DNA from: Larimichthys crocea
Taxonomy: Eukaryota; Chordata; Actinopteri; Sciaenidae
DNA length: 64,000 bases
Reading direction: 5' to 3'
NCBI RefSeq assembly: GCF_000972845.2
Contig: NC_040028.1
Location: 21,636,705 to 21,700,704 of the forward strand
Shown here: positions 53,228 through 64,000 of the stretch, in pieces
Numbering within the stretch: position 1 is the first letter of the stretch
Layout of the letters: every line of letters begins with the position of its first letter
Made by a program: the position numbers and the translations under genes
The notes under the pieces: generated by a model
The model's input: the letters and a program-made list of their open reading frames with translations, nothing else
Database searches by the model: none
What the model was told of the DNA's origin: nothing

Positions 53228-54615
53228 AAGGATTACATGGTAAATGTGGAATGATTGCACAGAAACAACGTCTGTAGAAGATCAAAAGTTACATTATCTG
53301 ACATAAGTCCCCGTAAGGTAACTTGACTAAATGTGTTTTAAAGAGTGACAGCCTTTGGGAGGTCAGGGGATGTAGAGAGCAAAGTCCAAGGAGGAACGGG
53401 CTGTGGTGGGTGAAGGGGTCAAACATGGAGAAGAAGGTTCATGTTCATGTAAAGACTAATGAGTTCTTCTTCTTAGATTCAGCTGACTTGCAGTCACAGT
53501 TCAGGTTTAGAAAAGATCACAGCACATCTCTTAGCAAGAAGGTCCAAAAACTATTTTATCCTTTGAAAAATAGAAAATTAAACACAATAACTGTGTTGAG
53601 CCAGGACTCTGTAATGTTACAGAACCATGAAGGGTTCACGTACGTACAGCCTTTATCTGTCAGGAGAAGCCTGAATCTTTGATGGACGGTGGTGTTTGGT
53701 ATGCCGGACACGTCACTCGCTCTGTCAGCCCACTCTGGCTCTGCAGTAATCACCATTATTCACATCTGACACCAGGAAACCAGCCGAGCTCCGCAACACG
53801 TCCCGCTTTAATTGAGACACAGTCACATCAACAAGGTTTCACCGCTGACTGCCCAAACGAAGCCTTTCTTCTTCAGCGGGACGATGAATCTTAATTATAA
53901 ATGTGCTGATTAGACAAACGTTGCAGTTGGTAAACATGTTTGCTGTAGCTGCAGGCTCACAACAGATTGACTCAGCTGGGATCACTGGCACGGTGTCAAC
54001 GCCGACGAGGCAGCCAATCAGACGCTGCGTGTTATTGGAAATGGTCACGTGTGTTCATGATACACGTCCAGGTCAAACCTTAAACCTGACTCTAACCTGA
54101 AGAGGCCTTTCAAGGTGAAGCGTCCTCACAGCGAAGCGCTCCATGATTCCCACAGTCCCCACAAAGACAGCAGAACAAGCACACACACACACACACATCC
54201 TGCAGGCAGATCTGGGTCCTCGGCGGCTCGGCGGCTCGGCGGCTCGGCGGCTCGGCGGGGATTGCGGCTGAGGCGAAGGCTTAAGACAAGCTTCACACTG
54301 CAGCATCGCACTGAGGAGTTTATTTTAAGAAAGATTTATCTCACGCCTGGAAAGTGTTTCAGCACGTCCACTTTAAATGTCTCAACAACTGCTGCATGAA
54401 GTGTGTCCCCTCAGGATGAACCGGGACAAACCTGTCCTCTGTCCTCCAGTGTCTGTCCAACACTGACACTCATGTCTCAGTGTTTTCTTCATGGACACAA
54501 TATATCTGCTGCTCGTCCCTCTAATGTCCTCCAGAACATAACGTAAGTATTTAACAAAACAACAAACACGACTTATGGAAGCTCACGTGACATTAACAAC
54601 CTGTAACATCGCGTA
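53228..54615. other. Unannotated stretch
   Basis: Nothing recognised except a CA run at 54180-54197 and five 8-bp units GGCGGCTC at 54217-54258. Confidence 0.5.
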
Positions 54616-54617
54616 AC

Positions 54618-54680
54618 TTAAAGCTGCAGTGTAGGGTTCAGTTTCAGATTGCAACCAGATGAATGCTCTTCCACGCGTCA
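54618..54680 (+). mobile_element. TTAA-type MITE end fragment
   Basis: TTAAAGCTGCAGTGTAGGGT then AGATTGCAACCAG. Same terminal family as 62580 (TTAAAGGTGCAGTGTGT). The matching right end is not seen. Confidence 0.55.
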
Positions 54681-55047
54681 CCCTCCATGTCAGCAGGAGC
54701 AAAACTCACATAAAAAGCAAAATGCTATTTTTTGTCCCTCCTGGGACACTGTAGAAAAATGTTCTCGATGGAAGAGGACTCGGGCTCAACGTAAGACAAC
54801 AAGTCTTACTGTCAGGTAGTTACACACTGATGGAAACAAACACGTAATGAAACATATGTGATGTAAGTAACATCATCACATTCATAATAATATATAAAAG
54901 TATCAGAATAATCTAAGCTGAACCTACGACTTCACACAAACATCACAACATGATGTGGGGGTGTGACGCTGACTCGTGATTGGCTGCTGTAAATGTCAAT
55001 CAATATCCACGAAGTCGCTTCTTCCTGTCTGACCCGTGGAGACACTT

Positions 55048-55090
55048 TCACACACACACACACACAGACACACACACACACACACACACT
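55048..55090. repeat. (CA)n microsatellite
   Basis: CA run with one GA. Confidence 0.95.
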
Positions 55091-55209
55091 CTCTTTATCC
55101 AGGTAACAGTCGCATGTTTAATGGCCCACAGCAGACAGATACACAAACACCTGCAGCTATGTACAGTCTGCAGTGTCTACGATCAGCTGCTTACTCGTTC
55201 ATATCGCCC

Positions 55210-55308
55210 TGTGTGTGTGTGTGTGTGTGTGTGTCTGTCTGTGTGTGTGTGTGTGTGTGTGTGAGTGTCTGTCTGTGTGTGTGTGTGTCTGTGTGTGTGT
55301 GTGTGTGT
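55210..55308. repeat. (TG)n microsatellite
   Basis: TG run with TC interruptions; read as Cys-Val in one frame. Confidence 0.95.
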
Positions 55309-55415
55309 AATGTACCATCACACACTTAAAGACGTCCTCATCTCTGATCTGTTCACACTGTTGACAGGCCACACTGCTGCTTTCCCCTCAACTCAACCGC
55401 TTCCCTTCACGACAA

Positions 55416-56142
55416 CTACACCACCTGCACCACCTGCACCAACTACACCACCTCCACCACCTGCACCAACTACACCAACTGCACCACCTGCACCAGCTAC
55501 ACCAACTACACCACCTGCACCAGCTACACCAACTACACCACCTGCACCACCTGCACCAACTACACCAACTGCACCACCTCCACCAACTACACCACCTCCA
55601 CCACCTGCACCAACTACACCACCTGCACCACCTGCACCAACTACACCACCTGCACCAACTACACCACCTCCAACTGCACCAACTACACCAACTGAACGAA
55701 CTGCACCACCTCCACCAACTGCACCAACTACACCACCTGCACCAACTGCACCAACTGCACTAACTGCACCACCTCCACCAACTGCACCAACTGAACCAAC
55801 TGCACCACCTCCACCAACTGCACCAACTGCACTAACTGCACCACCTCCACCAACTGCACCAACTGAACGAACTGCACCACCTCCACCAACTGCACCAACT
55901 GCACCACCTCCACCAACTGCACCACATCCACCAACTGCACCACATCCACCTCCACCAACTGCACCACATCCACCAACTGCACCAACTGCACCACATCCAC
56001 CTCCACCAACTGCACCACATCCACNNNNNNNNNNTCCACCAACTGCACCACCTGCACCAACTGCACCAACTGAACGAACTGCACCACCTCCACCAACTGA
56101 ACCACCTCCACCAACTGCACCACCTCCACCACCTGCACCACC
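55416..56142. repeat. Trinucleotide-phased CACCAACTG array
   Basis: Array of 6- and 9-bp words CACCTGCAC, CACCAACTG, CACCTCCAC and CACATCCAC. The plus frame encodes Pro/Thr/Ala repeats over 314 codons because all words are multiples of three. A 10-N gap lies within. No flanking exon signals, so a repeat, not a mucin-like gene. Confidence 0.9.
56025..56034. other. Assembly gap (10 N)
   Basis: Ten Ns inside the trinucleotide array. Confidence 0.99.
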
Positions 56143-56271
56143 TTCCTTCCTTCTTCTGAGAGCCGACCGGACGCTGCCAAATGTTTCTGCTCACTTTCAC
56201 GCACCATGAAATATTCACAGCCCGCTGCGTGTCCTGTTTATTATTCATGAGCTCACTTGACATCTCTGAAT

Positions 56272-56275
<4 letters not shown>

Positions 56276-56316
<41 letters not shown>

Positions 56317-56317
56317 G

Positions 56318-56357
<40 letters not shown>
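56276..56357. repeat. (CA)n microsatellite
   Basis: CA run with TCGCA interruptions. Confidence 0.95.
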
Positions 56358-56361
<4 letters not shown>

Positions 56362-56540
56362 GGACAGTCTGCTGCTCGTGGCCTCACAGGTGACTTCACC
56401 TGAGGTGACGGTCACACTGATCTGAAGTCTGCATCAGCTCCATGACAACCATCGAGGACAGGAACAGGAAACTGAACACACTGCACAAGTCAAGTGTTTT
56501 CTATTGTTGCTAGGCAACTACCAAATCATCCATACTTTGA

Positions 56541-56612
56541 CTAAAACCTGGACGTAGTCTCTGAGACGTCCCCGCAGACTGTCTCAAACCTGGACGTAGT
56601 CTCTGAGACGTA
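56541..56612 (-). repeat. 42-bp satellite, about 1.7 units
   Basis: AAAACCTGGACGTAGTCTCT and GACGTCCCCGCAGACTGTCT, same family and orientation as 26676-27300. Confidence 0.9.
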
Positions 56613-56614
56613 CC

Positions 56615-57754
56615 AGTTTCTGAGTCTCTCAGTGGAGGATTCTGCTTGAACTCTTTAAATGTGACACATCTGGTCCTGATCGGTCATAAACACGGAGACG
56701 AACTCGTTTCAGTGTTCCGGGTCTTTAAGACGAGTTTGAGTCCATCTGCATTAAAAGTGTTGATGGAGCATGGCAGCGGTCCCCGGTCTTCAAAGACACA
56801 CAGGGACGTCCCCGCCTGATGAATGATTACAGACCCTTCACACGTCTGATTTCACATCATGACTTGTCTTTATCGAGCAGATGAAGGGTCACGTCTTCCT
56901 GCTTCACTTCACCTTTACGTCTGTACTCACAGCTCAGCAGGTGACGCTCACCTGAGACATGGTTCATGAAGGCAGCACCGTGATGACAGAGTCAGGTGCT
57001 GATCTGAAATCATGGCTAATTCTCAGGGAGTTCGTACAGAGTCTGTCATGTCAGTGTTTCAGCTGAGAAGCTTCATGTCACCTCTGACCATGAATGTATG
57101 AGGCGCTCTGTCTTCTTCACACGTTGTGTGTGCAGGTCGTTTCATAATTCATAATGAATATGCATGACATCCTCACGAGGCTCCGCCGTATCTATGGAAA
57201 CCGCTCAGTACAAACTGATGCACAGTATCACAGTTTGTTTGGCTGAAGTAAACTGTTTGTGTAACCTCCATCACCAGCAGCTCCTCCCACCACCACCCAC
57301 TCACTGTTTCAATGCCGCTCTGAGGAGGTCAGGACGATGCTGATCTGTCCACGAGGACATAGACGTCACACTGACTTTAATAACCGGTCTCTGTCACCGA
57401 CTGCTAATTAGTAAATAAACGATAACGAGGGCGAGGAGGTGAGAAAGAGTCGAGCTCTTCCAAAACCCTCCAGAGACCTGAGCAGAGTCCCTCCATTCAA
57501 ACTGTGTCGACTTCAAGACACCCAGAAGGAAAACGTTAAGAAGCAAAGACGGTTCGAACTGTTCAAAGTTTGTCCTAAAAGCATCAACAGACTCCAGGCC
57601 ATGGATTTCTCTGCACAGGGCAGATCTGACAGGACTGAACAGAACCCGAACCCGAACAGCAGCATTGTGACTTCGTTGTGAAACGAGCTGCAGCCCTGGC
57701 TGGGAAATGAAGCCAACAACAGGAAGTCCCCACAAACTGCAGTTCCTCTAACGT
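56615..57754. other. Unannotated stretch
   Basis: No gene or repeat family recognised. A 113-codon minus frame at 57394-57735 has no family resemblance. Confidence 0.5.
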
Positions 57755-57756
57755 CC

Positions 57757-57838
57757 ACTTGAGTCAGTCTCCATAAGTCCCCATGTCCAAATGTCCAACT
57801 TCACAGCAGAAATAAACATGTTTACAGCCTGGTTGGGG
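57757..57838 (+). repeat. Dispersed teleost repeat fragment
   Basis: GAGTCAGTCTCCATAAGTCC, CATGTCCAAATGTCCAACTT and AATAAACATGTTTACAGCCT. Same family as 21150-21345. Confidence 0.65.
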
Positions 57839-59520
57839 TTCGATGGACCCAGGAGACACGCTGACTCTTACGTTACGTTACACACTTGATGTCTTGATCC
57901 TTCATTCTTAAATCAAAATGCATCAATCACGTCCAAAGAGATTTCTGAACACGGTCGACTCCCTCGTCCTCTTTGTCACCCTCAGCACTCTTCAATGTAT
58001 TCAGCACTGAGAGTAAAGACTCTAATCTATGGACAGAGTGCAGGGCCTGCCATTTCCAGTGTGACTGGGACTCCCTCTTTACCCTTCAGCTGAGAGACAG
58101 GGTCATGGCCCAGATATCAGTCAACGCTGGCTGCAGCAAATTACTTCTAATAAAAGCTTTAGAAAGGCACCATTAACCACAGCGACACAGAGAGAGAGAT
58201 GGGCCAGAGCCGAGGCAGCAAATCCAATCTGCTCCAATCAAACACCGTCCAGAGAAACAGGCCGGCTCAGAGCCCACGACCATTTCATATGCAACACAAA
58301 CACCACCTAAAGACAGGGCCCAGACTTTAAGGGTCCAGACCAAGACCAAAGCAGGACAAGACCAGGTCCAGACCAAGGCCAGACAATGTATAGCCTACTT
58401 AATATTCACCAGATGTCGTGTCGTGTCTCGATACCTACAGACCGTCGTCATTTGTTTGACTTGTTTCTGTCTAAAGTGTCCTCTGTGTCCGAGACAGAGA
58501 CGAGACCGTTCTCAACCAGCAACCGTCCAACCTGAATTTCACCGTCATCGTTTCATGATTTCTGCCTAAAAAAACAGAAACCCGGGAAGCTCGGCTGTTT
58601 GTTTTCTGTCTTTCTGTTTCCCCTCCACACTCATTATCACTTCATCATGTTACTGCCCTGCAGAAAGACTCGTAATTAGCCGGCTGCCTAAAATTAGCCG
58701 TGAAAAGCTGCATCAGCAACGGACAAGTGGAAATTAGTGCCGGACACAGAGGCCAACCAGAGGCTGAGGACAGGGGGACACAAACATCCATTATCCATCA
58801 TCCTCTGTCTCAGCATGAGCCGACTGACTGACTGACTGACTGACGGACTGACTGACTGACAGGTTTACACACTGTCTGTCAAACGGCTGCTTCATAACTC
58901 ACTCACATCTTTATCTCCGTCCATTCGTTTCATTTTCTGTGAACAAACAGTTCCTGTTTGCTGTGAGGACTCTGAGGCAGCCAGACGTCTCAAAATAGAA
59001 AACAAATAGAAAGTAAATGATTTTTAACCCTGTAGACGCCGACAGCTCAGTGAGAACAACAAGAGACAGACAGAAACAATCAGCTGTGTTCATATCACTG
59101 ATGGTGATTATGTGATACGATAACAAACCATAGATGTGTATATTTCTGGTTCTGGTCACTGAAGCTCAAACTGTTCCTGCAGTGACTGATCCACAGACCT
59201 GAGAGTTCAGCACAGTCCATCAGGGAACAGCTCGTGCTCAGAGTGAGCGCTTCATGCATCTCACTTACAATACGCTGCTCTTTAGTCTCTGAATCAATCC
59301 ACCGTGGGTTGCTTAAAATTCAAGCAATGCTATTAGCGTGGCTGCGGCTCGTGTTTCAAATCCATTTAATCCACTTAGGGCCTGAGAGGCAGCAGAGAGG
59401 GGGAGGGTCCACAGCCACCGCTCGCAGAAATACAAGAAGTGTGAAACAGGAGCAGCTTCATGTGTCTCCACTGAAAACATGGAGTGACAGGCCACGAGTC
59501 CACGAGGAGCTCTGAGGACG
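57839..59520. other. Unannotated stretch
   Basis: No gene. GACT run at 58824-58860. 58660-58740 (GTAATTAGCCGGCTGCCTAA, AAATTAGCCGTG) looks like possible conserved noncoding sequence; unverified. Confidence 0.4.
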
Positions 59521-59524
59521 TAAC

Positions 59525-60335
59525 AGCACACGGCACTAAGTCACACAGCAGCAACTATTTCACTGATTCTGGTGAAACTGGATCATATTTTATGGAGGAA
59601 ATGTTTTCTGGTTTTCCCTCTGATGTCCTCCGGCTGCTCCGCCTCAACTCTCTGTGATTTACAGAGTTTATGATGGACAGTGAAGTAAACTGCTGACAGC
59701 TGTAGCTGCTGTTAGCTCATGTTAGCTCAGTCTGTTAGCTGCTGTTAGCTCAGGCTGTTTAGACTGCTGTTAGCGTCATGTTAGCTCAGGCTGTTTTAGC
59801 TCATGTTAGCTGTTATCTCTGTTAGCTCTGGTTAGCTCATAGTTAGCTCAGGCTGTTAGCTGCGGTTCCTAGTCATGTTAGCTCTGTTAGTCGTTCGCTC
59901 AGCTGTGAGTCATGTTAGCTCAGTCTGTTGCTCAGCTGTTAGCGTCAGCGGTGTGTTTAGCTCATGTTAGCTCAGTCTGTTAGCCACACTGACCCAGACT
60001 GTGAGTCAGTTAGTGTACCACAGCGCTTTTGGACCACCGGGAAGAGAAGAAGGAAGAAGAAGAAGAAGAAGAGAGGAGTAACCAGGCTCAGCAGCTTCTA
60101 TGACATGATGGCAGAGGAGCAAGGAGTGAAAGGAGGAAGCTGACGGAGAAGCTAAGAAGAAGAAAAGGGAGAGTGGAGCGAGCAAGAAGCCGCCGGACAA
60201 GAGTAAATGTGGGACGGACTTTTAGTGGTTGGTGGAGACTTGGTGAAATAAAGCCTGAAAACAGACGCCGAGCTTGGGGGCTGCGATACTTCTGCGGTAC
60301 TAGGCAGTGAATCAAGCTGTGCTGTGGGACCTGGA
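59525..60335 (+). mobile_element. Composite repeat element, fullest copy
   Basis: Shows the whole order: head (CACTAAGTCACACAGCAGCA, ATATTTTATGGAGG, TGATGGACAGTGAAGTAAAC) at 59535-59700, TGTTAGCT array at 59705-59985, then the ORF block (GATGGCAGAGGAGCAAGGAG) at 60105 and tail (GGTGAAATAAAGCC, ACTAGGCAGTGAAT) to about 60320. The ORF is broken by small indels. Links the partial copies at 2363, 27865, 34700 and 48312 into one family. Confidence 0.8.
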
Positions 60336-60659
60336 GAATAATGCTTTCAGAGTAAATGTAAATCAGTAGTAGGATACTCGAGTACAGCTGTAGCAATAGT
60401 TTACAGAGTGGTTGGGAGGGTGAAATCCTTTATGTTTATGGACAGGAACTACAGCGCGATAGCTCGTACAGTTAAAGGAAGCAGAGCTTCATGATGAACG
60501 GACCAGCACCGCCGTCATGGTGTCCACGTCAGAGAAACCGAGCCGCGTTTCCGATTTAGGTGGTTAGATCGCTCCTACATGATGCCTGCTTTAGTATAAA
60601 AGATTCGACAGGAAGTGGACTTAGTATTACTACGGCACACGAGTATCGACACACATCTG

Positions 60660-60735
60660 TCACAGTTTTGGTGTGTGTGTGTGGTGATGTGTTGTGTGTG
60701 GGTGTGTGTGTGGTGTGGTGTGGGTGTGGTTTTTT
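60660..60735. repeat. TG-rich low-complexity tract
   Basis: TG/TGG mixture. The surrounding 60336-60910 shows nothing recognisable. Confidence 0.85.
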
Positions 60736-60910
60736 GTAGCCTCGAGAGGCGACAGCGCTTGAGTCCAACAGAGGATGAGCAAATTGGTGAGAGTGTTGTT
60801 GTATGCGTTTCTGGTCAGCCATGACCTGCTCTCTCGTTCCAACCTTCCTGTCCACTCCCGCCTCAACTCAGGAGGCGACCAGTAGCATCACAGCAACAGT
60901 GAAATACATA

Positions 60911-62105
60911 ACGTCCAGGATTTTGACAGTCTGTGGGACGTCCAGAGACTACGGTCCAGTTTTTAGACATGTCTGCGGGGACGTCACGGAGACTACGTCC
61001 AGGTTTTAGACAGTCTGCGGGGACGTCACGGAGACTACGTCCAGTTTTAGCAGTCTGCGGGGGACGCAAGGAGACTACGTCCCAGGTTTTAGACAGCTGG
61101 GGGACGTCACGGAGACTACGCCAGGTTTAGACAGTCTGTGGGGACGTCACGGGAGACTACGTCCAGGTTTTAGACAGTCTGCGGGACGTCACAGAGACTA
61201 CGTCCAGGTTTTAGACAGGCTGGGGACGTCACGGAGACTAACGTCCAGGTTTTAAGACAGTCTGCGAGGACGTCACAGAGACTACGTCCAGTTTTAGGAC
61301 AGTCTGCGGGGACGTCACGGAGACTACGTCCAGGTTTTAGACAGTCTGCGGGGACGTCACGGAGACTGAAGGTCAGGTTTTTAGACAGTCTGCAGGGGAC
61401 GTCACAGAGACTACGTCCAGGTTTTAGAACAGTCTGGGGACGTCACAGAGACACGTCCAGGTTTTAGACAGTCTGGGGGAACGTCACGGAGACTACGGTC
61501 CAGGTTTTAGACAGTCTGGCGGGGACGTCACGGAGAGCTACGTCCAGGTTTTTTAGACAGTCTGGGGACGTCACGAGAGACACGTCCAGGTTTTAGACAG
61601 TCTGCGGGACGTCACGGAGACTACTCCAGGTTTTTAGACAGCTCGGGGACGTCAAGGAGACTACGTCCAGGTTTTAGACAGTCCTGGGGGACGTCACGGA
61701 GACTACGTCCAGGTTTTAGACAGTCTTGGGGGACGTCACGGAGACGACTTCCAGGTTTTAGACAGTCTGCGGGACGTACAGAAGACTACTTCCAGGTTTT
61801 AAGACAGTCTGTGGGGACGTCACGGAGAACTACGTCCAGTGTTAGACAGTCTGCCGGGACACCGATCACAGAGAACACGTCCAGGGTTTAGACAGTCTGC
61901 GGGGACGCACGGAGACTAGTCCAGGTTTAGACAGTTGCGGGGACGTCACGGAGACTACGTCCAGGTTTTAGAACGTCTGCGGGGACGTCACAGAGACTAC
62001 GTCCAGGTTTTAGACAGTCTGCGGGGACGTCACGGAGACTACGTCCAGGTTTTAGACAGTCTGTGGGGACGTCTCGGAGACTACGTCCAGGTTTTAGACA
62101 GTCTG
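60911..62105 (+). repeat. 42-bp satellite array, about 28 units
   Basis: Units of GGGGACGTCACGGAGACTAC followed by GTCCAGGTTTTAGACAGTCT and GC. First and last units are clean; the middle has many 1-base indels. Opposite orientation to 26676-27300. Confidence 0.97.
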
Positions 62106-62206
62106 ACTGAGATCCAAAATAACAAACCTTGGACGAACATGTCGGTCTGTTCCTTTTTGTTTCTGTCAGCTTCAAAATTCACTGCTGTTGTCGGTGTCCT
62201 TGCTGA

Positions 62207-62208
<2 letters not shown>

Positions 62209-62255
<47 letters not shown>
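62209..62255. repeat. (CA)n microsatellite
   Basis: Pure CA run. Confidence 0.95.
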
Positions 62256-62259
<4 letters not shown>

Positions 62260-62346
62260 GGAGGGGGATGGAAAGCGTTGCACCGTCGAGCTGAAGCCAT
62301 CATGGGTGGAGGAATATTTGGCCGTCACACTGAATGATTATCAGCT

Positions 62347-62348
<2 letters not shown>

Positions 62349-62407
<59 letters not shown>
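62349..62407. repeat. (CA)n microsatellite
   Basis: Pure CA run. Confidence 0.97.
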
Positions 62408-62410
<3 letters not shown>

Positions 62411-62575
62411 GCCATCTGGCAGTCGTACAAACAGTAATTTAAGTTTATGTTGCATCTGTTACCCAAATCTAATTATTTTCCTTCAGAGAGTCGAAGTGAA
62501 ACCAGAACTCCAGGTTCTGGTCCTCCAGGTTCTGGAGGTTCAGGATGTTGTCTGGCTTCATGTTTTAAACATTAT

Positions 62576-62832
62576 TTAAAGGTGCAGTGTGTCACATTTA
62601 CAGAATATAAGATTTATAAAGCTGCTTTCATCAGTTTCTAATCACAGCAACCTCCAGTGGTCGAGATGGAGTACGTGTCCACACACTTTTGGCCACACAC
62701 CCTTAAAACTAAAGGTAGGAGTCAGAGCGAAGCGGTCGTCCCGTTCACTGAGCTAACGGAGACTCTGATTAAAGAATAAATAAATTAAGAAGAAGTAACG
62801 ATGACAGGATCAGGAAATGAATGGGCGCTGCC

Positions 62833-62880
<48 letters not shown>

Positions 62881-63563
62881 TCTCGTATTAAACTCATGCT
62901 AAACGGGCTGATTGACAGAAGCAGCGGGCTGAGGCGGCTCCGTCTGTTCCCGTCCCCTCTAATTACAATCAGGGAAAACTCAAAGTGGCAGAACTCATCA
63001 GCGAGCCTCGTCTGCGCTCATGACTGCAGCCACAGCCGATACCGAGGCCGCCGCTCAGGACCGCCGGCGAGGACTCTCTGATGTCTCTGGATCCAGACCC
63101 GGAGCCGCAGAGGACGGATCGTTTTGTTTGAGCGTGTTTAAATGTCGACAGAAGAATCCTGGACCTGAGCTCAGTGTACTGATGAAGGGTCGGTGGAAGT
63201 ACTGTCAGTCTGAGGTACTTGTACTTCACTTCAGGTCCTCTCATGCTACTGAACACTTCACTACATTTACCTGACCCAACATCCAGTCATCCATGAATGT
63301 TTGTCTACGTAGCTGAAGGTGGAGGCACCACCAGGTGGAGGTGAATACCTGCGTGTACAAATCTAAGTTGTACTTTCTGTCAGCACCTGCAGATTCTCCA
63401 AAGAAACTCTGATCCTGTTGAGCCCTCGAGAATAGACAGAACAATACTTATTGATACACAGTGTACAATATGGAAGAGTACTAATTAATTAGTACTATTG
63501 ATTAAACACGGATGAAAGAAGTTGAAGATGATCTTCTGTAAATCTGACACACTGCACCTTTAA
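62576..63563. mobile_element. TTAA-flanked non-autonomous element (piggyBac-like)
   Basis: Element 62580-63559 starts AGGTGCAGTGTGTCA and ends with its exact reverse complement TGACACACTGCACCT (15 bp). Both ends abut TTAA (62576-62579 and 63560-63563), the piggyBac target. No transposase. Inside: a Tc1-like terminal word TCCACACACTTTTGGCCACA at about 62677 and a GT run at 62838-62879. The AGGTGCAGTGTGT terminus is, as I recall, common in fish genomes. Confidence 0.8.
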
Positions 63564-64000
63564 TGAATCTGAGAGTGCTCGTTAACAGCTGCTCATCTTC
63601 TCAGGAACGAGCCAACATCGGCGTAACCGATCGGAGGACATCTGCCGCGTTAGACGCTCTGAATCAAATCCTGCTTCAACACCATGTCCCCAATCACCGA
63701 GACAAATAACATCCAGACGCTGCGATGATCTCGCTGCAGCACAGAGGGACGTCGAGCAGACGACGGCCTCCATGGTCGGAGGAGGTTAGTCTGTCTGCGG
63801 TCACCAAACATCTGCTGCTCGCACAGACGGACACGAGCGTGGAGTCACCGCCTGTCTTCAACAGATACACCCAGGCTGTCGGTGGAGGGAAGTGAAGAAA
63901 GATGTCCACGAGATCCTGCAGGACCGCTTCAGAGTGTGGACCCCCAACATTTCAACGTCAGGAAAAGCTGAAGCTATCTCCTACCTGAAACTGAAATCAC
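63564..64000. other. Unannotated right edge
   Basis: No repeat family or complete exon recognised. The last 230 bases have GC-richer, coding-like texture on the plus strand but no conserved motif I can name. Confidence 0.4.

Noticed and set aside
55265..56209. 314-codon Pro/Thr/Ala-rich ORF resembling a mucin or collagen-like protein
   Set aside because: Pure 6/9-bp tandem words with an N gap, no signal peptide, no unique flanking domain and no splice signals.

Overview
The window is vertebrate nuclear DNA, almost certainly from a teleost fish. Coding exons are short, scattered and bounded by GT-AG splice sites. There is a fish-type FISNA-NACHT-LRR immune receptor gene. The repeats are those of ray-finned fish: Tc1-like, hAT-like and TTAA-flanked elements, several non-LTR retrotransposon (LINE) 3' ends, and a very high load of micro- and minisatellites. 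I cannot name the species. Most long open frames here are simple repeats read as protein and are not genes.

Layout. 1-6974: intergenic, opening with a 1-kb pure TTTC tract and holding a LINE 3' end and a 579-bp hAT-type MITE with an 8-bp target duplication. 6975-13509, minus strand: an NLR gene with one large FISNA-NACHT exon, four LRR exons and two candidate 5' exons; it shows no B30.2 exon. 14938-15840: two minisatellites, one preserving a reading frame. 15990-21135: three copies of one internally deleted LINE, arranged plus / 10-N gap / minus / minus. 21156-22075: two more dispersed repeats. 22534-51121, minus strand: enox1 (ecto-NOX disulfide-thiol exchanger 1), for which I can place 14 coding exons in consistent phase, from an ATG at 51003 to a TGA at 24091, giving about 605 codons against roughly 640 residues in mammals. 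Its introns hold nearly all the remaining repeats. 51122-64000: 5' side of enox1, possibly 5' intron or intergenic. It has a candidate solo LTR, a second N gap in a CACCTGCAC-type array, a composite repeat element, a 1.2-kb satellite and a 980-bp TTAA-flanked element.

The two genes do not look functionally linked. The NLR is an expanded immune family member, while enox1 is a conserved single-copy type gene. The unusual content is in how repeats touch gene structure. A CA microsatellite lies inside an enox1 coding exon. Two enox1 splice acceptors take their pyrimidine tract from satellite DNA. A 42-bp satellite recurs at four separate places. A composite element carries a minisatellite and an intact 41-codon ORF. 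I found no CRISPR, operon or RNA-gene system and nothing I would call a new biochemical system. Some repeat blocks carry dense 1-base indels that look like consensus errors, so details inside them are unreliable.
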